64,000 bases of DNA, from positions 51,713 to 115,712 of the forward strand of contig JAAYDZ010000016.1 of the NCBI GenBank assembly GCA_012728975.1, in the 5' to 3' direction. The first letter of the stretch is position 1. Every line of letters begins with the position of its first letter. This document shows positions 45,355 through 53,690 of the stretch, piece after piece. The stretch is from Bacteroidales bacterium (GTDB lineage Bacteria; Bacteroidota; Bacteroidia; Bacteroidales; UBA932). Both the position numbers and the translations under genes were made by a program. The notes under the pieces were generated by a model. The model ran no database searches. It was given only the letters and a program-made list of their open reading frames with translations, and was not told where the DNA came from.

Positions 45355-46305
45355 TTAATCTTTCTTTGGATATATCCAGTCGGTTTCTTTGACATTCCAG
45401 CCGCTTAGAATTCCAAAACCACCCGTGACATTGGAATATGAGACATCCGTTCGTAAAAATCCATAGATTGCATAGCGGTCGTGCATATTGTTAAGAGATG
45501 CTGCGTATTTGTAAAACTCTGTTGGGAACCTATATACCCGAACTTTATATCTGCGTACCTCATCATATTCTCCCCGGAACACATTCAACCAAAAAGCATC
45601 GCCAAGGTCCATATGCAGATTTACTTTGTTATTCTCAAATAGATCTGATGACCATATTCTCACAACTGAACGGCGTCCTCCGAAAGCCCATCCGTTGAAA
45701 CCCATGTCAAGATAGTTTTTATTTATTGCCATTCCTGTCGTCCCGGAAGCTTCCTGAATAGGGGTAAGGTAGCCGGTTTCAACATAACTTGAGTCGTTCT
45801 GCGAAACCGTTCTTTCACATATCACTGCCAAACCATACCAACTCTTTTCTTGATGATTATCGGTAAACGAGACACTGACGACACCCTCACTTATTTCATA
45901 TTGAAAATCGGGAATTTCCGCAGGAACTGAGGTGGTAGCATGGATCGGCTCTACCCCCTTAATGGAAGCTTCTATCTCTACAACATCATTATCATACATG
46001 CCGGTTGGCATAAACCAACATCCGGTCGGCACCGATCCCACCCACCTATCGGCATATTCAACCCTCTGAATCACTCCATTGACCTTAACCTGCAGATTGG
46101 CATCACTCAAATAGGGTGATCCTTCATATCTGGAGCCAATGGGAATTGTGCGATACAACTGAATGACGGTAGTATCTTGTGGCCCCGGGCAGCACTGCAG
46201 AAAGAGCTTTGTTGATGCTTGAGGATAATCGGCTATTTCAATTTCACAAGCTTGAAAAAGCAAGCATAAAAGGGTTAAGCAAATAATATGTTTAATGGTT
46301 TTCAT
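45355..46305 (-). CDS. DUF4249 lipoprotein C
   Basis: 316 residues. Lipoprotein signal LTLLCLLFQAC (Cys20). The DUF4249 layout is present (STKLFLQCCPGPQDTTVIQLYRTIP at the start, VTGGFGILSGWN near the end), but it is diverged from copies A and B. It starts 2 bases after the STN-type receptor gene stops and is presumably its lipoprotein partner in the outer membrane. Confidence 0.8.
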   Translation of the reverse strand: MKTIKHIICLTLLCLLFQACEIEIADYPQASTKLFLQCCPGPQDTTVIQLYRTIPIGSRYEGSPYLSDANLQVKVNGVIQRVEYADRWVGSVPTGCWFMPTGMYDNDVVEIEASIKGVEPIHATTSVPAEIPDFQYEISEGVVSVSFTDNHQEKSWYGLAVICERTVSQNDSSYVETGYLTPIQEASGTTGMAINKNYLDMGFNGWAFGGRRSVVRIWSSDLFENNKVNLHMDLGDAFWLNVFRGEYDEVRRYKVRVYRFPTEFYKYAASLNNMHDRYAIYGFLRTDVSYSNVTGGFGILSGWNVKETDWIYPKKD

Positions 46306-46307
46306 GG

Positions 46308-48791
46308 TCAGAATTTTATAGTGTAACTGAAAGAAGGTATTATGGGCAGCATTCCAACTCCGACACCTTTGAACAGGACATACCCCGGGTCAATTGTAGG
46401 ATTATCCGGCTGTATGCCATCACGTCTCAAAACACCAAAGAACGGGTTCATTCTACAGTATAAATTATAGATGCTTATATTCCAGACCGATTCATATCCC
46501 CGACGTGTTGTTTTGTAGATATTCACTCCGATATCGAGTCTGTGGTAGTCAGGAAGCTTGACGTTGTTAGGCTCCTCATAAATAAACTGACCTTCAAAAA
46601 AGTAATGTTCCTTTCCCGCTAACTCGTCTAGTAAAGCATAGATATTAGTATAGATTCCCTGCAGATAATGAGTCGGCAGAGTCATTCTATTTCCACTGTG
46701 AAAGTTCCAGGCCCCATACAACTCCCATTTGTCATTGATACGCCAACTGGTCTGTAGAGTGAACTTGTGCCTGTTGTCATTGCGATCGCGATACCAATCG
46801 TTCCAGATGTTTTCGAAGAAGCGCTCACTCCATGAAAGGGTATAGAAGGCATTCAGACTCAGTGCGCCTGTCTCATACCCAAGATCCACCTCCATGCCAT
46901 AAGAGCGTCCTTTTCCCACATAATAATGGTTTTTCCAATCATTTAACTTCGTAAAAAAGGAGTTTGCGGGGCCATACTCGAGGAGATTGCTCATATATTT
47001 GTACCAGCCTTCGATGTTCAGATAAATGTTATGCGGCATTTTGAAGTATATGCCTGCTGCTGCCTGTCTCGATCGCATCGGGCCTATATATTGATTGGAG
47101 GGTACCCAACAGCTTGTAGGAAGATCAAGGTAACTTGGCGAAAGACGGTGTGAGAATTGACTCATTTCGGTATAAGAGAGCTTGGCTCTGGCTTGTGGTG
47201 TAAAACGAATCATCAAGGCAATTCTCGGCTCAAGAGAATTCCAGATATTTCTTCCTGCATTATACATGGTATATCTGAGACCGACATTTGTTCTGAGCCA
47301 TTTTGTAATCTCAATTTCATCTTCAAGATAAATGCTTGCTTCTCTGCCGGAAGTTAGTAGCGAGTCTCTTTCTGCATAATTTTTTAACAATTTATTATTT
47401 CGTTCTTCAGATTCATTGTAGGCATATTCCGGTCGATATGAATGCCAAATATAGTCTGCACCAAATCGCAGGTGATGACTGTTATTGGCAACCCAACTGA
47501 AATCAGCCGTAATACCTAAATCATCCAATATACTGCGGTTAGAAATCGTTTTATTTGATGTTTCAAACAATATTTGATCATTTTCCTGAATAGCGAATTT
47601 CTGGAAGTCGAAAAAATATTCATACTCAAGCTTGGACCTAGAGCCTGACCAGTAGGCTATGAGTCGGCTTTTCAATGCAGGCGAGATCTCATTCTGCCAA
47701 TTTACAGAGGTTAAAATATTCCCCCACTTCATATTCCACTCATTATTGTCTTTGCTGAAGACTTCAATATCATTATGCCAGATTGTTTTGTCTTGCCTGA
47801 AACGATCCCTTCCCGCATAGATATTTGCAGCAATACGGTTGTTCTCATCAAACTTATGGGTAATCTTCAGATTTAAATCGCCAAATGAATACAAATTCAT
47901 TGTCTTGGTAGCATCGTTATCACTTCTTTTGTTATGAATCGCAAAAGCGGGGTACATAATTGCATCTGCCCAAGACCGCCTGAGTGCAATATTGAGTGAA
48001 GTGCGATCTTTTACCAGCGGTCCTTCAAATTGTCCGCGAGTCTCGAGAAGTCCTATTGAAAACAGACCTTTGTATTTGGTAAAGCTGCCATCCGCAGTTG
48101 AAATGTCTACAACAGAGGAGGCTCTTCCGCCACATCGGGCAGGAAAACCACTCTTATAAAAATCAAGATTTTCTATGACATCCGTATTGAAAGAGGAAAA
48201 AATGCCTCCAAGGTGACCTGTCTGATATATTGGAACGCCATCAAGAAGGAAGAGGTTGTCCGAGCCATCTCCTCCGTGAACATAAAGATCGGAGAGCAAT
48301 TCGACCCCGGAAGAGATTCCGGAGAGTGTCTGAAGTGTTTTAATCACATCCGGTGCGCTTCCGGTTGCAAATGCACGGCGGAATGCCGCCCCATCTATTC
48401 TAATCAATCCCGTCTGAGTGGAATTGACATCTCTGTTAATCATTCCAGTGATAGTCGCAGCGGCAATGGTATCAAAATGAATTTTTTCCTCATAGCACAC
48501 CGGATTATCCACATCGATTGCAACAGGTTTGGAAGCCGTAAGGATTACATATTTTTTCTTCCTTTCCCAGTTTATGCCCGAACCGTCAAACAAAGCTTTC
48601 AAAGTCTCATCCAAGCCCTGTTTCTTTAACTTCTTGCCGTTATATGGGGCATTGACCGGCAATTTTGAATCATATACGAAATTGACCCCGTATTGTTTGC
48701 TTATCAAGACCATTGCATCCCTGATGGATACCTGTGAAAATGCGGAAATGGAAAAGAAAAGACCTATTATAAGTGTAACTATCTTCTTCAT
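46308..48791 (-). CDS. TonB-dependent transducer-receptor with N-terminal STN domain
   Basis: 827 residues. Signal peptide, then an STN (secretin/TonB N-terminal) domain at ~20-90 (SIRDAMVLISKQYGVNFVYD), the signalling domain that contacts an anti-sigma factor. The plug follows (APDVIKTLQTLSGISSGVELLSD, YVHGGDGSDNLFLLDGVPIYQTG near residues 150-195), then the barrel ending IIPSFSYTIKF. This FecA-like layout means ligand binding outside should switch on the adjacent sigma factor. Its start overlaps the anti-sigma stop by ATGA. Confidence 0.92.
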   Translation of the reverse strand: MKKIVTLIIGLFFSISAFSQVSIRDAMVLISKQYGVNFVYDSKLPVNAPYNGKKLKKQGLDETLKALFDGSGINWERKKKYVILTASKPVAIDVDNPVCYEEKIHFDTIAAATITGMINRDVNSTQTGLIRIDGAAFRRAFATGSAPDVIKTLQTLSGISSGVELLSDLYVHGGDGSDNLFLLDGVPIYQTGHLGGIFSSFNTDVIENLDFYKSGFPARCGGRASSVVDISTADGSFTKYKGLFSIGLLETRGQFEGPLVKDRTSLNIALRRSWADAIMYPAFAIHNKRSDNDATKTMNLYSFGDLNLKITHKFDENNRIAANIYAGRDRFRQDKTIWHNDIEVFSKDNNEWNMKWGNILTSVNWQNEISPALKSRLIAYWSGSRSKLEYEYFFDFQKFAIQENDQILFETSNKTISNRSILDDLGITADFSWVANNSHHLRFGADYIWHSYRPEYAYNESEERNNKLLKNYAERDSLLTSGREASIYLEDEIEITKWLRTNVGLRYTMYNAGRNIWNSLEPRIALMIRFTPQARAKLSYTEMSQFSHRLSPSYLDLPTSCWVPSNQYIGPMRSRQAAAGIYFKMPHNIYLNIEGWYKYMSNLLEYGPANSFFTKLNDWKNHYYVGKGRSYGMEVDLGYETGALSLNAFYTLSWSERFFENIWNDWYRDRNDNRHKFTLQTSWRINDKWELYGAWNFHSGNRMTLPTHYLQGIYTNIYALLDELAGKEHYFFEGQFIYEEPNNVKLPDYHRLDIGVNIYKTTRRGYESVWNISIYNLYCRMNPFFGVLRRDGIQPDNPTIDPGYVLFKGVGVGMLPIIPSFSYTIKF

Positions 48792-49252
48792 TTTTCAACA
48801 TTTATCGAAATATCCAACGCAGACTCTATCAACGATACTATAAAGTCGATGTCATCATCAGGGAAAGTTGCAGTCAGATGCTTCTGAGAAGGTGCAGTGG
48901 TGAGAGTACAACCATAATGTAAGGAGAGCTCTTTCAACACATCTTCAATAGGAGCGTCTTCATACACAAACTGGTGAGTTTGCGCTACATCGGGATTGAA
49001 AATGATAACTTCCTCACTCTTTTCTACTACAGGCTTCTCTTTATTAATTATATTAACAACACCTATGCTTGCTGCAATCACGATTGCCACTGAAGCTGCG
49101 ACCGCTGCAGCCGTTGTCCACCATCTGCGGTGGCTTGACCTTGAGATTGTAGTCTTTTGATTGAAATCGGCTATTGCCTTCTTTGTATCAAATCTCCCTT
49201 TTTTGTATTTGGAGACAACAAATTTCAAATCGTCTTCGTTAAAATCAGTCAT
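48788..49252 (-). CDS. Very short FecR-like anti-sigma factor
   Basis: 154 residues, less than half the usual FecR length. A cytoplasmic stretch (~1-43) should hold the sigma factor; one membrane segment follows (AAAVAASVAIVIAASIGVV, ~47-67). The periplasmic end resembles the DUF4974/STN-like domain (APIEDVLKELSLHYGCTLTT near residue 99). The central FecR domain is missing. Order and overlaps (55 bases after the sigma gene, ATGA with the receptor) support its role. Confidence 0.82.
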   Translation of the reverse strand: MTDFNEDDLKFVVSKYKKGRFDTKKAIADFNQKTTISRSSHRRWWTTAAAVAASVAIVIAASIGVVNIINKEKPVVEKSEEVIIFNPDVAQTHQFVYEDAPIEDVLKELSLHYGCTLTTAPSQKHLTATFPDDDIDFIVSLIESALDISINVEK

Positions 49253-49307
49253 AGTATTATTCTTTTTTCACTACTATGACGGAGAAAACGACAAAAATGA
49301 CTACTGT

Positions 49308-49811
49308 TTACGCAAAAAAGTATAGAAAAATTTTTCTGACACTGCCCCGAAGAGCCTGCAAAGCCTTGGTAATGTGGTTATGAACGGTGTTTTTAGAGAT
49401 ACCGAGTTGAGATGCAATTTGTTCGTAAGTGAGACCATCTCTTTTATGTAATAGAAAGACTTCCCGTCTTTTTTCCGGCAATTCATCAATTGCCGTCCAA
49501 AGATTTGCCCATACGAAAGAACGTTCCTCATTTTCGGAATCGACAATATCTATCTTGTGCTCCTGGAGACTCTCATATTGAGGGTTATTTTTGATAGCAT
49601 CCATGCATCGGTTATGTACAATCCTGTAGAGGTAGGACTTGGCGGAATCGGGAACAAATCCCTCCCGGGTCTTATTCCAAAATGCAATAAATGACTCCTG
49701 TACAACATCCTCAACCATATCCGCACTTGGCAGATACCTGGAGGCATAAAGACACAACGGCCTGTAGTAAAGTCGAAATAAAGCTTCAATATTCTTATTC
49801 TTTGCCGTCAT
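49308..49811 (-). CDS. ECF RNA polymerase sigma factor (FecI-like)
   Basis: 167 residues. Region 2 (ALFRLYYRPLCLYASRYL, then MVEDVVQESFIAFW near residue 33) and region 4 (LTYEQIASQLGISKNTVHNHITKAL near residue 130) are complete. It belongs to the FecI-like sigma factors expanded in Bacteroidetes and is expected to transcribe the downstream receptor operon when released by the anti-sigma factor. A consensus -7 box is 21 bases upstream. Confidence 0.94.
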   Translation of the reverse strand: MTAKNKNIEALFRLYYRPLCLYASRYLPSADMVEDVVQESFIAFWNKTREGFVPDSAKSYLYRIVHNRCMDAIKNNPQYESLQEHKIDIVDSENEERSFVWANLWTAIDELPEKRREVFLLHKRDGLTYEQIASQLGISKNTVHNHITKALQALRGSVRKIFLYFFA

Positions 49812-49832
49812 AAATCCTGCAGATATCCTTCA

Positions 49833-49840
49833 CAAAGATA
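49833..49840 (-). promoter_or_regulatory. -7 box for the ECF sigma operon
   Basis: TATCTTTG on the minus strand, matching TAnnTTTG. Confidence 0.55.
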
Positions 49841-49859
49841 GAGTTTTCCCTCAAATCCG

Positions 49860-49996
49860 ATGCCGCAACAGCCCCTACTCCACACTCAGAACTATATGAC
49901 TCCCTACAATTTGCGCCCCGCACCTCGCAATCCGTAATTCGCACCACTACAGATACCCACTACCCACTCCAAACGACATACTTCATACTCAGAACT
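49860..49996 (-). repeat. Long degenerate heptameric repeat 3' of rnr
   Basis: On the minus strand, after the rnr stop and terminator: AGTATGA, AGTATGT, CGTTTGG, AGTGGGT, AGTGGGT, then GTAGTGGTGCGAATTACGG, GATTGCGAGGTGCGGGGCG and AGTTCTGAGTGTGGAGTAGG. It fills most of the 209-base gap. Confidence 0.75.
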
Positions 49997-49997
49997 A

Positions 49998-50021
49998 AAA
50001 ATGGGGCCGCAGCCCCATTTT
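49998..50021 (-). terminator. Rho-independent terminator after rnr
   Basis: The 10-bp stem AAAATGGGGC/GCCCCATTTT with a 4-nt loop is followed by T on the minus strand. It touches the rnr stop codon. Confidence 0.85.
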
Positions 50022-52075
50022 CATTCCTCCCAAATCAGTTCATAATCAATGAGCTTCTGCTCCATATTTGCGCGGAGCACGCGCACTTTGACCTTGTCTC
50101 CCAGGGTGAATTTGCGGCCGGAGGCCTTGGCGACAATCTGGTATTTTTCCTCATCAAAGACCAGGTAATCCTTGGTAAATTCCCTCAACGAGACCATACC
50201 CTCAATCTTGGTAGGCTCGATTTCCACATACATACCCCACTCGGTAAGGCCTGAGACAGTACCTTCGAACTCCTGCCCGATCTTGTCCTGCATAAATTCG
50301 ACGAGTTTGAGCTTGATGCTGGCGCGCTCGGCATCGGTAGCCAGCTGTTCCCTCTCGGAGCAATATTTACAATTCTCTTCGTAATAGGCTTTGTCCTGAG
50401 ATTTGGCTCCGTTGAGATATTTTGTAAGCAAACGGTGCACCATCATATCGGGATAGCGCCTGATGGGAGAGGTGAAATGGGTATAGAACTGGAATGCCAG
50501 ACCATAGTGGCCGATATTATCGGTGGAATAGACGGCACGTGACATAGAGCGGAGTGCCATCATCTCGATGGCATTCTCTTCAGGCTTATCTTTTATGCCG
50601 GTCATAAGATTGTTGAGGCTTCTCGCTATGTTTTTAGGGTTGTCGGTATCGCCCAGAGTGTGACCGAAATTCTTTGCAAAGCGGCGCAGCTCCAGGAGTT
50701 TGTCAGGATTGGGGTTGTCGTGCACACGGTAAACAAAAGTGGGATTTACCGATTTGCATTTTCTGGCTACCTGATGAGCCACATAGCGGTTAGCCAGCAA
50801 CATAAATTCTTCAATAAGCCAGTTGCTCTCTACGGACTCCTGGCGGCATACATCCAGCGGCTTGCCCTCTTTATCCACGATTACCTTCATCTCGGGACGT
50901 TCAAACTTGATGGCACCGTGTTCGAAGCGCTTCCTTCGAAGGATTGTGGCGATAGAGTGGAGTTTGAGTATCTCTTTGCAGAGAGGTCCGTGCATATCCT
51001 TGATGATCTCCTGCACCTGCTCGTAATCAAATCTGTGGTCAGAGTTTATGATGGTGCGTCCGAATTTGGCATCCAGCACCTTTGCGTTGTCGTCAATTTT
51101 AAAGATAACCGAGTAACAGAGTTTGTCCTCTTTGGGTCGGAGTGAGCAGAGATTGTTGGAGAGTTTTTCCGGGAGCATCGGTATGGTCCTGTCCACCAGA
51201 TAGACGGAGGTGGCGCGATTGAAGGCCTCTTTGTCCACCGGAGTATCGGGTGTCACGTAATGTGTAACATCCGCGATGTGAATTCCTACCTCCCAGATCC
51301 CTTTTTCCAGCTCCCTTATCGAGAGTGCGTCGTCAAAGTCTTTGGCATCCGAGGGGTCTATGGTAAAGGTGGTAACGGGGCGATAGTCCCATCGTTTGGC
51401 GATCTCATCGGCGGTTATTACATCTGAGATAGCGTTGGCAGCACTCTCCACCTCCGGTTCGAAGCGGTAGGGGAGATTGTATTGCGCAAGGATGGAGTGC
51501 ATCTCGGTATCATTTTCTCCGGGGACTCCGAGTACATCCACTATTTTACCAAGGGGTTCGGGACTGCGACGCGGCCAGTCGGTTACCAGCACAGCTACCT
51601 TTATCCCTTTGGCTGCCTTGATGCCGCCCATTTCCGGCAGGTCATCGAGGCTATCTACAGGGATGCGGATATCATAGGGCATATTGCGACTCTCCACTAT
51701 GGCCCAGACCTGTTTTCCAACTATGTGCAGCACTCCGATATGAGGTTTGCGTGAGCGCTCTATTATGTGTTTTACTTCGCCTTCAATCCTGCGTGCTCTT
51801 GGGTCGATATTTTTAGGAATAAGGATTTTGACGCGGTCTTCATGCAGAGCGCCCCGCATCTTGCTGATGTGGATAAATATATCATTGGGAATACCTTCAA
51901 CAGTGACAAATCCGAATCCGTCTCTGGTGAGATTGATTATGCCTTCAGCCTCGACTTTGCTTTTGCTTCGCCTGTCGGATGCCTTTATGGGATCCTGCAT
52001 TTTTCTTGTGTTCTTTTTACCTCTTTTGGAAGATTTGCTCCCGCTGAAATCATTTTTCTTTCTCTTTGTTGCCAT
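50021..52075 (-). CDS. rnr: Ribonuclease R
   Basis: 684 residues from ATG 52075; an upstream TTG would add 16 residues but lies in the promoter region. The start is very basic (ATKRKKNDFSGSKSSKRGKK). Cold-shock domains follow (EGIINLTRDGFGFVTVEG), then the RNB catalytic domain with the Mg-binding DPSDAKDFDDALSI near residue 245, the HYGLAFQFYTHFTSPIRRYPD segment and a C-terminal S1 domain (FEGTVSGLTEWGMYVEIE). It is a 3'-5' exonuclease that degrades structured RNA. It diverges from gpmI. Confidence 0.96.
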   Translation of the reverse strand: MATKRKKNDFSGSKSSKRGKKNTRKMQDPIKASDRRSKSKVEAEGIINLTRDGFGFVTVEGIPNDIFIHISKMRGALHEDRVKILIPKNIDPRARRIEGEVKHIIERSRKPHIGVLHIVGKQVWAIVESRNMPYDIRIPVDSLDDLPEMGGIKAAKGIKVAVLVTDWPRRSPEPLGKIVDVLGVPGENDTEMHSILAQYNLPYRFEPEVESAANAISDVITADEIAKRWDYRPVTTFTIDPSDAKDFDDALSIRELEKGIWEVGIHIADVTHYVTPDTPVDKEAFNRATSVYLVDRTIPMLPEKLSNNLCSLRPKEDKLCYSVIFKIDDNAKVLDAKFGRTIINSDHRFDYEQVQEIIKDMHGPLCKEILKLHSIATILRRKRFEHGAIKFERPEMKVIVDKEGKPLDVCRQESVESNWLIEEFMLLANRYVAHQVARKCKSVNPTFVYRVHDNPNPDKLLELRRFAKNFGHTLGDTDNPKNIARSLNNLMTGIKDKPEENAIEMMALRSMSRAVYSTDNIGHYGLAFQFYTHFTSPIRRYPDMMVHRLLTKYLNGAKSQDKAYYEENCKYCSEREQLATDAERASIKLKLVEFMQDKIGQEFEGTVSGLTEWGMYVEIEPTKIEGMVSLREFTKDYLVFDEEKYQIVAKASGRKFTLGDKVKVRVLRANMEQKLIDYELIWEE

Positions 52076-52081
52076 AATTCG

Positions 52082-52089
52082 TAACTTTG
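52082..52089 (+). promoter_or_regulatory. -7 box for gpmI
   Basis: TAACTTTG, 57 bases before the gpmI ATG, beside the rnr start codon. Confidence 0.5.
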
Positions 52090-52096
52090 TACATTC

Positions 52097-52108
52097 GTCC
52101 GATCGGAC
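52097..52108. promoter_or_regulatory. 12-bp perfect palindrome between rnr and gpmI
   Basis: GTCCGATCGGAC lies in the leaders of both divergent transcripts, between the two -7 boxes. It is a candidate operator. Confidence 0.4.
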
Positions 52109-52120
52109 AAAATATTGTAA

Positions 52121-52128
52121 CAAATTTA
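52121..52128 (-). promoter_or_regulatory. -7 box for rnr
   Basis: TAAATTTG on the minus strand, matching TAnnTTTG, 45 bases before ATG 52075. Confidence 0.5.
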
Positions 52129-52146
52129 GTAAAAATAGAATAGATA

Positions 52147-53670
52147 ATGAATAAAAAAGTACTCTTGATAATAATGGATGGCTGGGGAGAAGGGCGTCAA
52201 GATCACTCTAATGCTATATATACGGCCGGAACACCGGAAATTGATGCTCTGAAAGCAAAATATCCATTTTCGCAGTTGAGCGCGAGTGGTGAGGATGTAG
52301 GTCTTCCCGATGGGCAGATGGGAAATTCCGAGGTGGGACACCTAAATGTCGGGGCCGGACGTGTGGTATATCAAGACCTGGTCAAGATCAATATAGCTTG
52401 CCGTGAGCATGCTCTGATGTCCAACAAGGAGATTGCGGCGGCTTACGAATATGTGAAAAAATCGGGCAAGCAGCTCCATTTTATGGGACTTTGCTCACAC
52501 GGTGGGGTACACAGTTCTCTCAATCATCTCTATGAATTCTTACGCGAAGCGGCCAATGCAGATTTGAAAAAAGTATTCGTGCACTGTTTTATGGATGGCC
52601 GTGATACCGACCCTAGAAGCGGAAAAGGCTATGTGACCGAACTGGAAGAGGTTCTTTCTCTCACCACAGGTAGAATAGCCTCCGTAGTGGGCCGCTATTA
52701 TGCAATGGATAGGGATAAAAGATGGGAGCGTATCAAAGAGGCCTATGATCTTCTTGTCAGTGGCAGGGGGCGCCAGGCGGTATCAGCGGTAGAGGCCATC
52801 GAAGAGTCCTATCAGGAGGAAGTTACTGATGAATTCATCAAGCCGATCTCCATTGTTGGGGAAAACGGTGCTCCCGTGGCCACCATAGAGGAGGGAGATG
52901 CTGTCATCTTCTTTAATTTCAGGAATGACCGTGCCCGTGAAATCACCTACGTTCTCACCCAGGCCGATATGCCTGAGGCAGGAATGAAGACTATTCCGCT
53001 CTACTATTGCACTCTGACCCCTTATGATGATAAATATAAGGGACTTCATATCCTTTTTGATAAGGAAAATGTGCCCCGGACTATTGGAGAAATAGTTTCT
53101 TCCCTCGGAAAGAGTCAGCTTCGCATTGCTGAAACGGAAAAATATGCACACGTAACCTTTTTCTTCAACGGCGGGCGTGAAAAAGAGTTCGCCGGAGAGG
53201 ATCGTATACTAATCAATTCCCCGAAAGTGGCAACATACGATCTAAAGCCTGAGATGAGCGCATTGGAGGTAAAGGATGCGCTCGTAGCCGAACTTTTCAA
53301 AGGCAAACACGATATGGTGATACTCAACTTTGCAAACGGAGATATGGTAGGACATACAGGTGTCTATGATGCCATACTCAAGGCTGTAAGGACTGTAGAT
53401 TATTGTGTGGGCGAGGTTGTAAGAGCGGCACGTAAGGCCGGATATTCGGTTCTTATCACTTCAGACCACGGCAATGCCGACAATGCAGTCAATGAAGACG
53501 GCACTCCCAATACAGCGCACTCACTCAACAAAGTGCCCTTTATAGTGGTAGATGATGATGTAAAAGAGGTCAGCGACGGTATACTGGCCGATATTGCCCC
53601 AACTATGCTTAAACTTATGGGAATTCCCCAGCCTGAGATTATGACGGGCCGTTCACTTATAAAGATATAA
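52147..53670 (+). CDS. gpmI: 2,3-bisphosphoglycerate-independent phosphoglycerate mutase
   Basis: 507 residues, the usual length. Alkaline-phosphatase superfamily metal sites are visible: IMDGWGEG at the start, the catalytic-serine segment [19 protein letters not shown] near residue 59, [14 protein letters not shown] near residue 139, and [10 protein letters not shown] with [11 protein letters not shown] near residue 438. It interconverts 3- and 2-phosphoglycerate in glycolysis. dnaE follows after 20 bases. Confidence 0.97.
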   Translation: MNKKVLLIIMDGWGEGRQDHSNAIYTAGTPEIDALKAKYPFSQLSASGEDVGLPDGQMGNSEVGHLNVGAGRVVYQDLVKINIACREHALMSNKEIAAAYEYVKKSGKQLHFMGLCSHGGVHSSLNHLYEFLREAANADLKKVFVHCFMDGRDTDPRSGKGYVTELEEVLSLTTGRIASVVGRYYAMDRDKRWERIKEAYDLLVSGRGRQAVSAVEAIEESYQEEVTDEFIKPISIVGENGAPVATIEEGDAVIFFNFRNDRAREITYVLTQADMPEAGMKTIPLYYCTLTPYDDKYKGLHILFDKENVPRTIGEIVSSLGKSQLRIAETEKYAHVTFFFNGGREKEFAGEDRILINSPKVATYDLKPEMSALEVKDALVAELFKGKHDMVILNFANGDMVGHTGVYDAILKAVRTVDYCVGEVVRAARKAGYSVLITSDHGNADNAVNEDGTPNTAHSLNKVPFIVVDDDVKEVSDGILADIAPTMLKLMGIPQPEIMTGRSLIKI

Positions 53671-53690
53671 ACTAATAGAAATCCTTTGTA

